From Dyella nitratireducens (GTDB lineage: Bacteria > Pseudomonadota > Gammaproteobacteria > Xanthomonadales > Rhodanobacteraceae): a stretch of 64,000 bases of DNA. Below, in pieces: positions 59,258 through 64,000 of the stretch. The translations under genes were made by a program, and so were the position numbers. Within the stretch, counting starts at the first letter, position 1. Every line of letters starts with the position of its first letter. The DNA is taken from assembly GCF_014642835.1 (NCBI RefSeq), contig NZ_BMJA01000004.1, positions 3,678 to 67,677 on the forward strand, given 5' to 3'. The notes under the pieces are model-generated. The model was given only the letters and a program-made list of their open reading frames with translations, was not told where the DNA came from and did no database searches.

Positions 59258-60244
59258 ATGCAAAGAACGTTTGTTGTTGGGTGTCCGCGTTCGGGCACCA
59301 CCCTTGTGCAGGCCATGCTGGCGCGTCATCCGCAAGTTTTTACTCTTCCCGAAACGGATTTTTTCCCTCGGCTGCTTGGCGGTCTCGATCATCGTTTTGG
59401 CGATGACGGAGCCAAGCCGCGTCGGCGCAATCTTGCTCGTCGCCTTGGTTTGACGCGCCGCTATGGCCGGCGTCAATACACCGCGTTGCAGCGTTCGCTG
59501 CTTGGCGAGGATCGGGCAACTGCGCGCGCGCCGTGGCTGGTGGATACCTGTGTAAAGCGCTTCTTCGCCACGCTGGACCAGCTTGCCGAACGTGCAGGGC
59601 GTGCGACGTGGATCGAGAAAACGCCGCATCATCTGCTCTATCTGCCTGAGATTGAGCATCATCTTCCGGATGCACGTTTCATCCATGTGATCCGTCCCGG
59701 CATGGATGTGCTGGCATCGATCATGGATGCGTATCTGCGCTACAACAACCAGTCTTTCAGCGGCGGCCTGCTTATGTGGGCACGCCGCTGGAATCGCGCG
59801 ATGGACATACACCGCACATGCATCGGCGTGCGCAATCACTACTTCGTCTTTCTGGAAGATCTGGTGCGGCAGCCGGCGGTGGAATGGCAACGCCTTTGCA
59901 AGTTCCTGGAACTGCCGACCGATCTCGAACTGGACCAGACCTGCCATCAACATATTGCCGATCCCAAGGCAGAACCTTGGAAACAGGCCGCGCTCACCGG
60001 TTTGCCGCAGCAAGCGGATAGCAAGGTGGAACAGCTGTTTGGTCCGCAGTTGCGCGAATGGCTGCGTGAAAAGCTAAGCAGCTACGAAGATCTATACGCG
60101 GCCAGCAGCCTGGCCTACAACCGCGACGACAGCTTTGGCATGCCGGTTCCTGTTCCGCCGAAAAAGCGCGAAAGCAAGGTTGCCGTCGAAGCCGATACGC
60201 GCGCGCCGGCAGCGGCGACGGAAGGGCGTTTTCGCGTGGCTTGA
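59258..60244 (+). CDS. Sulfotransferase-family protein
   Basis: A 328-residue sulfotransferase without TPR repeats. The PAPS 5'-loop is VVGCPRSGTTLVQAML at 6-21. The 3'-phosphate site region is RFIHVIRPGMDVLASIMDAY near 145-165. A later LEDLVRQPAVEWQRLCKFL block is typical of the Sulfotransfer_3-type group. The last 40 residues are basic and Ala-rich (PPKKRESKV), perhaps disordered. It may sulfate a glycan or small molecule. The ribosome binding site is weak (GGGGGCGCC). It is a single gene upstream of DUF3014. Confidence 0.85.
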   Translation: MQRTFVVGCPRSGTTLVQAMLARHPQVFTLPETDFFPRLLGGLDHRFGDDGAKPRRRNLARRLGLTRRYGRRQYTALQRSLLGEDRATARAPWLVDTCVKRFFATLDQLAERAGRATWIEKTPHHLLYLPEIEHHLPDARFIHVIRPGMDVLASIMDAYLRYNNQSFSGGLLMWARRWNRAMDIHRTCIGVRNHYFVFLEDLVRQPAVEWQRLCKFLELPTDLELDQTCHQHIADPKAEPWKQAALTGLPQQADSKVEQLFGPQLREWLREKLSSYEDLYAASSLAYNRDDSFGMPVPVPPKKRESKVAVEADTRAPAAATEGRFRVA

Positions 60245-60342
60245 TGGATGTCGCGTGACGTTGCGTGCTTTACGCGCGGTTCGAACGAATACGCAGCATG
60301 CCTGTCACAATGGATGTTCTCCACTGTGAAACAGGCAGCATC

Positions 60343-61185
60343 GTGAATCGTAGAGCCCCCCAACAGACTTCGTACGGCGGCTGGATCGCAGCCATCATCG
60401 TCGTGCTCGCCGTAGTGGTGGCGGGCATCTATCTGGTGCAGCGCGCCATGCATCCGGCTTCATCACCGGCGCCTTCGCCGAGTCCGCCATCGACGCAAGC
60501 GGTTCAGCAACCAGCAAGCGCGTCGTCGACCATCCAGCATCCCATTGCACAGGCGAACGCCGGGCCGGCGTCGGCATCCACCGCATCGTTACCGGCCTTG
60601 ACCGACAGCGATGCCAGCGTGCGGGAGATGTTGGAAAGCATGGCCCATGGCAGCAGTTTCGGCTCGCTGCTGCAAAGCCAGATCATTTCGCGTGTCGTTG
60701 CAACGGTCGATGCGTTGCCGCGCCAAGGCATGGGCAGCACCAACATCCTGCCGTTGCGCACGCCCAGCGGCACGATGTTGACGCAACAGGTCAACGGCGC
60801 CACCGTGATCACTGCCAACAATGGAGGGCGTTATGCGCCTTACATGACAGTGCTGAATGACGTCGACCCGCACGCACTGGTTGCCTGGTACAAGCACAAC
60901 TACCCGCTGTTCCAGGAAGCCTATCGCGAGCTGGGTTATCCGCATGGCTACTTCAACGATCGTCTCATCGTAGCGATCGACGACATGCTGGCCGCGCCCG
61001 ACGTGCGTGATCCGGTAGCGGTGGTGCGGTCAGGCCCGCACTACCATTTCGTCGATCCGCAGTTGCAATCGCTGTCGAACGGCCAAAAGCTGATGGTGCG
61101 GATGGGGCCTGGGAACGAAGAGCAGTTCAAGGCGAAGTTGCGCATGATTCGCGCGTTGCTGGCAGGTGCGCAGGTGGCGCATTAG
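60343..61185 (+). CDS. DUF3014 membrane-anchored protein
   Basis: A 280-residue protein with one membrane helix near the N-terminus (about 14-34: GWIAAIIVVLAVVVAGIYLV). A Pro/Ser/Ala-rich stalk of about 60 residues leads to the DUF3014 domain with LTDSDASVREMLESM, PLRTPSGTMLTQQVN, YKHNYPLFQEAYRELGYP and HYHFVDPQLQSLSNGQKLM. It is expected to be periplasmic; its function is unknown. GTG 60343 is preferred since ACAGGC lies upstream and the membrane helix then begins at a normal distance. ATG 60310 is the alternative. Confidence 0.83.
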   Translation: MNRRAPQQTSYGGWIAAIIVVLAVVVAGIYLVQRAMHPASSPAPSPSPPSTQAVQQPASASSTIQHPIAQANAGPASASTASLPALTDSDASVREMLESMAHGSSFGSLLQSQIISRVVATVDALPRQGMGSTNILPLRTPSGTMLTQQVNGATVITANNGGRYAPYMTVLNDVDPHALVAWYKHNYPLFQEAYRELGYPHGYFNDRLIVAIDDMLAAPDVRDPVAVVRSGPHYHFVDPQLQSLSNGQKLMVRMGPGNEEQFKAKLRMIRALLAGAQVAH

Positions 61186-61207
61186 CCGGTAGCGATGTGC
61201 GTGGCAA

Positions 61208-61233
61208 CGTTGGGGTTTTGCACTCCAGCCTAC
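61208..61233. repeat. Half copy of the 74-bp hairpin repeat
   Basis: AACGTTGGGGTTTTGCACTC followed by CAGCCTAC matches the right half of the repeat with several changes; the left half is missing. Confidence 0.65.
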
Positions 61234-61264
61234 AAAAAAGGCCCGCGACATGCGGGCCTTTTCA
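61233..61264. terminator. Bidirectional terminator
   Basis: AAAAAAGGCCCGC and GCGGGCCTTTT flank a four-base loop. It serves the convergent DUF3014 and YXWGXW genes. Confidence 0.9.
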
Positions 61265-61285
61265 TGACTGTCGATGTTGCTGCAA

Positions 61286-62494
61286 TCATCCATGATGTGA
61301 CTCATGTCCGCCGCCACCGCCACGCGGTGCGCCGCCACTGGACGGATGCGGTGCGGGCGCCGCGCGATAGGCATGGTATTGCGGTGTCGGCGCACGGTAC
61401 TGAGGCTGCGGCTGCGGGTGATACGCAGGGGCCGGATGGAAAGCCGGTGCTGCGTGATAAGCCGTCGCAGGTGCGCGGTAGGTATTCATGACGGGCCGGG
61501 CAGCATGGCTTGCGGGTGCGACACCGGTAACGCCGCCTGGCCGATAGGCATTGCTGTAGTTGCCGGCCGGACGTGCCACGTTTGCCGAGGCAGGTGTATT
61601 CGCATGCGGCGCAAAGTTCGACGAGCGCAAGGCCATGCCATTATTTGGCTGCGCCGCTTGCGGTGCATGCACCAGGTTGTTGTTCATGCGCTGTGCGTTG
61701 AATGCGGCAGGCGTGAATTGACTACCGTGGGCTGGCGTCACGCCAGCGCCAGTGAAAGCACCAGGGCGTTGCGTGGCCGCGACCGACGGATCGCCATGAT
61801 TGAACGAGGCGCGCATCGCAGGATTGTGACTGGCCAGGTTCATCTGCTGCTGTTGCGCGGCGATCGGTCCCATGCGCGCTTGGCGAGCGAAGGCGGTCTC
61901 CTGCGGTGTTGCATGCGCCATGACACCGCCGTGACCGCCGTTGTAGCTGACGCGGTTGACGTTGACGTTGTTGATCACCGTCCTGTTGTAGACGTTGGTG
62001 ATATGCACATTGTTGATGTGGTTGACGGTGCGGTTGTAATAGAAGCCGCCATGGCCCCAGTACCCGCCGCCATAACCGACGCCGGTATAACCGCAGCCGT
62101 AATTGATGCCGCCGTAGAAACCCACGTGATAGCCCCAGTAACCGCGGTGGAAGACATAGAAGCCGTCATTCCAGCCCCAATAGCCCGGCGTCCACAACGC
62201 ACCATAGAACGGTGCGATCACCCAGGTACCAGGCACCCAGTAATACTCGGCGCCATCCCATGCCCAATAGCCGGGCGTCCACATATAGCCAGGGCCTGGA
62301 ATCGGCGGTTGATCGTAGATGGGCAGTGGCGGAGGCGGTACGCCAACCGAAACGCCGACGCCGATGAACACACCGGCATCTGCTTTCTGTGGCAGTGCGG
62401 CGAACGCGGCAACGGCACCAAGCAGACCTGCCAGCGCACGCACGAGCAAGGTGCGCTTTGTAGAGACTTGCTGCGTAAGGCTGATGGCTTTCAT
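61286..62494 (-). CDS. YXWGXW-repeat exported protein, paralogue B
   Basis: A 402-residue paralogue of the protein at 45412. Signal peptide about 1-40. The Tyr/Trp-rich part (about 55-150) has GYWAWDGAEYYWVPGTW, LWTPGYWGWNDGFYVFHRGY and NRTVNHINNVHITNVYNRT, nearly the same as the other copy. The C-terminal half is longer in Asn/Ala/His and less Pro-rich, ending in a Gly/His tail. It is probably a surface or outer-envelope structural protein. A strong CAGGAGG lies before ATG 62494. The function is unknown. Confidence 0.83.
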   Translation of the reverse strand: MKAISLTQQVSTKRTLLVRALAGLLGAVAAFAALPQKADAGVFIGVGVSVGVPPPPLPIYDQPPIPGPGYMWTPGYWAWDGAEYYWVPGTWVIAPFYGALWTPGYWGWNDGFYVFHRGYWGYHVGFYGGINYGCGYTGVGYGGGYWGHGGFYYNRTVNHINNVHITNVYNRTVINNVNVNRVSYNGGHGGVMAHATPQETAFARQARMGPIAAQQQQMNLASHNPAMRASFNHGDPSVAATQRPGAFTGAGVTPAHGSQFTPAAFNAQRMNNNLVHAPQAAQPNNGMALRSSNFAPHANTPASANVARPAGNYSNAYRPGGVTGVAPASHAARPVMNTYRAPATAYHAAPAFHPAPAYHPQPQPQYRAPTPQYHAYRAAPAPHPSSGGAPRGGGGGHESHHG

Positions 62495-62806
62495 GGTGTT
62501 TCCTCCTGGGTCTGCACCGTACTAGAGAAAACGCAGAAGAGATCGCCACGTTGCCTTCACGACGCGTGACAAGTTCGCAGCGGTTCAGCAGCATAGGCAG
62601 GCATTTCACTTTTACGAAGCGCGCAACTCACTGTGCGAATGCGGGTTTGATGCTTTCCGAATCATCGTTAAACGGAAAAGTGACTGTTTGCTTAGTTGAG
62701 CCTTAGCGATGCCGATCGTTTAAGGTTCGTCATCCCGCCACAAGCCGAGGCGAGGAAGGAGCGGTTGTTGAAGTTCGGCGCCGATCAGGAAAACCAAGGA
62801 CAGCTC
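62495..62806. other. Intergenic between divergent genes
   Basis: About 310 bases between the YXWGXW and DinB genes. No repeat or RNA seen. An in-frame upstream extension of the DinB gene (from 62696) lacks a ribosome binding site. Confidence 0.4.
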
Positions 62807-63307
62807 ATGCCACAGCTTCACCATCTCCAAACACTTACCCGTTACCGCGCCTGGGCTGATCACCTGCTTTTCCAGGCGCTGGCCAATATGCCCGAAGCAT
62901 CGCTGACCGCTGCGCAGCCGATCGTGTTCGGGAGCCTGCTGCGCACGCTTAACCATGCCTACTGCATGGACAAGGTGTGGGCGGCGCACCTGCAAGGCGT
63001 GCCGCATGGTTTCACCTCCCGTAATCCGGAAGAGTGCCCAACATTCGACGTGCTGCGTGCTGCCCAGGCGGAGATCGACGAGTGGTACGTGCGCTACGCC
63101 GAAACGCTCGACGATCAGGCTCGCGAGGAAGCCGTGCGATTCACCTTCATCGGTGGTGGCGAGGGTGAGATGCGCCGCGGCGACATCGTGCTGCACGTCG
63201 TCAACCACGCGACCTATCACCGCGGGCATGTGGCGATGATGATGTACGGCATGTCGGTGCCGCCGCCGACCACCGATCTTCCCGTGTTTCTGCGCGATGC
63301 TGGCTAA
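62807..63307 (+). CDS. DinB-family four-helix protein
   Basis: A 166-residue protein of the DinB/YfiT metal-binding fold. The three histidines that hold a metal appear in TLNHAYCMDKVW (near 47) and HVVNHATYHRGHVAMMM (near 128-144). The start LTRYRAWADHLLFQAL is typical. Members include thiol-dependent transferases using mycothiol or bacillithiol; in proteobacteria the co-substrate is usually unknown. AAGGA precedes ATG 62807. It is followed 54 bases on by the ThpR gene on the same strand. Confidence 0.88.
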   Translation: MPQLHHLQTLTRYRAWADHLLFQALANMPEASLTAAQPIVFGSLLRTLNHAYCMDKVWAAHLQGVPHGFTSRNPEECPTFDVLRAAQAEIDEWYVRYAETLDDQAREEAVRFTFIGGGEGEMRRGDIVLHVVNHATYHRGHVAMMMYGMSVPPPTTDLPVFLRDAG

Positions 63308-63361
63308 GCGATTACACGTACTGCATCTTGATCGTCATGCATGATGCGCTACCCTTCGCAC

Positions 63362-63967
63362 ATGAGCAGGACCGCACCACCTACGGCTCAGGCTGAACTC
63401 TTTCACTCATCCGTCGGCGCGTTTGCCGAAACGCATCGGTTGTTCTTTGCGCTGGTGCCGGATGTTGCCACGCGTCATGAGATCAATCATGGCGCTGCAG
63501 CGGTGCAACAGCAGCATCCGAAGTTGCGCGCACGCTGGGTCAGGCCTGAGCGTTTTCATGCCACGTTGAACTTCCTCGGTGACTTTCCCGCTGTGCCGGA
63601 TGAAGTGGTGGAAAAGGCGATGGCGGTGGCCGATCAAATGCGCGTGGCACCGTTTGCCTGGACGCTGGATTATGTCGCCAGCTTCCGTGGTCGTGAGCCG
63701 CCTTGCGTGTTGCGCAGTTCGCAAGTGCCGGAGCCGTTGCTGGCGCTATGGCAGGGCATGCATGCCGCGCTTGTCGAAGCCGGTTTGCGTCTGCGCAACG
63801 AACGTCAGTTCACGCCGCATGTCACGCTTGCCTATGGCCGGCATGAATTGCCTCAGGCGACACCAGTGACTCCTATCGTCTGGCAGGTCGACCGGTTCGT
63901 GCTGATCCATAACGTGGTGGGGAAGGGCAACTATCAGGTCCTGGGGTGTTGGAAGCTGTCCGAATAA
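63362..63967 (+). CDS. thpR: RNA 2',3'-cyclic phosphodiesterase (ThpR/LigT)
   Basis: A 201-residue member of the 2H phosphoesterase superfamily. The two H-x-T-x motifs are FHATLNFLGD near residue 68 and PHVTLAYGRH near 150, the pair of catalytic histidines. The start RLFFALVPDVATR is typical of LigT/ThpR. It opens 2',3'-cyclic phosphates to 2'-phosphates and can ligate tRNA halves in vitro. The N-terminal 25 residues extend beyond the E. coli form; ATG 63362 is the first plausible start. The gene is complete. Confidence 0.9.
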   Translation: MSRTAPPTAQAELFHSSVGAFAETHRLFFALVPDVATRHEINHGAAAVQQQHPKLRARWVRPERFHATLNFLGDFPAVPDEVVEKAMAVADQMRVAPFAWTLDYVASFRGREPPCVLRSSQVPEPLLALWQGMHAALVEAGLRLRNERQFTPHVTLAYGRHELPQATPVTPIVWQVDRFVLIHNVVGKGNYQVLGCWKLSE

Positions 63968-64000
63968 ACCGTTCCATGGGCCACAAGTCACTAGGCATGC

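Overview
The window (64 kb, about 60% GC) reads as ordinary, gene-dense chromosome of a gammaproteobacterium in the Xanthomonadales/Lysobacterales. Rhodanobacteraceae (a Dyella- or Rhodanobacter-like soil bacterium) is my best guess. The reasons are FabV as enoyl-ACP reductase, a YgiB/YgiC pair, secreted chitinases and a sedolisin, several c-di-GMP proteins and many GC-rich palindromic repeats. This is inference: there is no rRNA in the window, and I recognised no tRNA, CRISPR array, prophage or complete insertion sequence.

Layout. 0.5-6.5 kb: a small protein, a divergent AraC/SDR pair, and secreted or hypothetical proteins. 7-10.4 kb: a membrane diguanylate cyclase, the YgiB/YgiC pair and a cupin. 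10.4-11.1 kb: a very long inverted repeat. 11-18.6 kb: TPR-sulfotransferase, ThDP enzyme plus MEKHLA protein, Mrr-like membrane protein, GNAT, a degenerate dehydroquinase-like protein and an SPFH protein. 19-20.8 kb: S53 protease. 21-24.9 kb: the most interesting locus. It holds a tetrapyrrole-methylase-family enzyme with the motifs of borosin peptide N-methyltransferases, a short acidic protein that looks like its separate precursor peptide, a TPR-GGDEF protein that begins at the base after the precursor stop, and a divergent GIY-YIG-like gene. I interpret this as a split-borosin RiPP locus.

25-36.7 kb: GST, creatininase-like protein, YVTN propeller, FabV, a ferritin-like/ferredoxin/CDGSH fusion, a divergent SDR/LysR pair, a secreted-type phosphoesterase and a 2OG-Fe dioxygenase bracketed by inverted repeats. 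36.8-43.9 kb: a lone ExbD, Spy-like and proline-rich envelope proteins, DUF3455, ChaA, a RAYT (REP-associated) transposase, an ArsR/SRPBCC pair and a YCII/ECF sigma pair. 44-54.5 kb: two MFS transporters, a YXWGXW protein, a second 2OG oxygenase, a second Mrr-like paralogue without the catalytic lysine, two tandem small paralogues and an MCP followed by an EAL-CBS-GGDEF protein. 54.6-64 kb: a PhnB-type VOC protein, tandem GH18 chitinases, sulfotransferase, DUF3014, a second YXWGXW protein, DinB and ThpR.

A 74-bp hairpin repeat (ends GTAGGTTGGGGTGCAAACCC and its complement) occurs nine times nearly intact, plus two decayed copies and a related half copy inside the long inverted repeat. It lies at gene ends, and in four genes the TAG stop codon lies inside the repeat. 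The same window encodes a RAYT, the class of enzyme expected to move such repeats.
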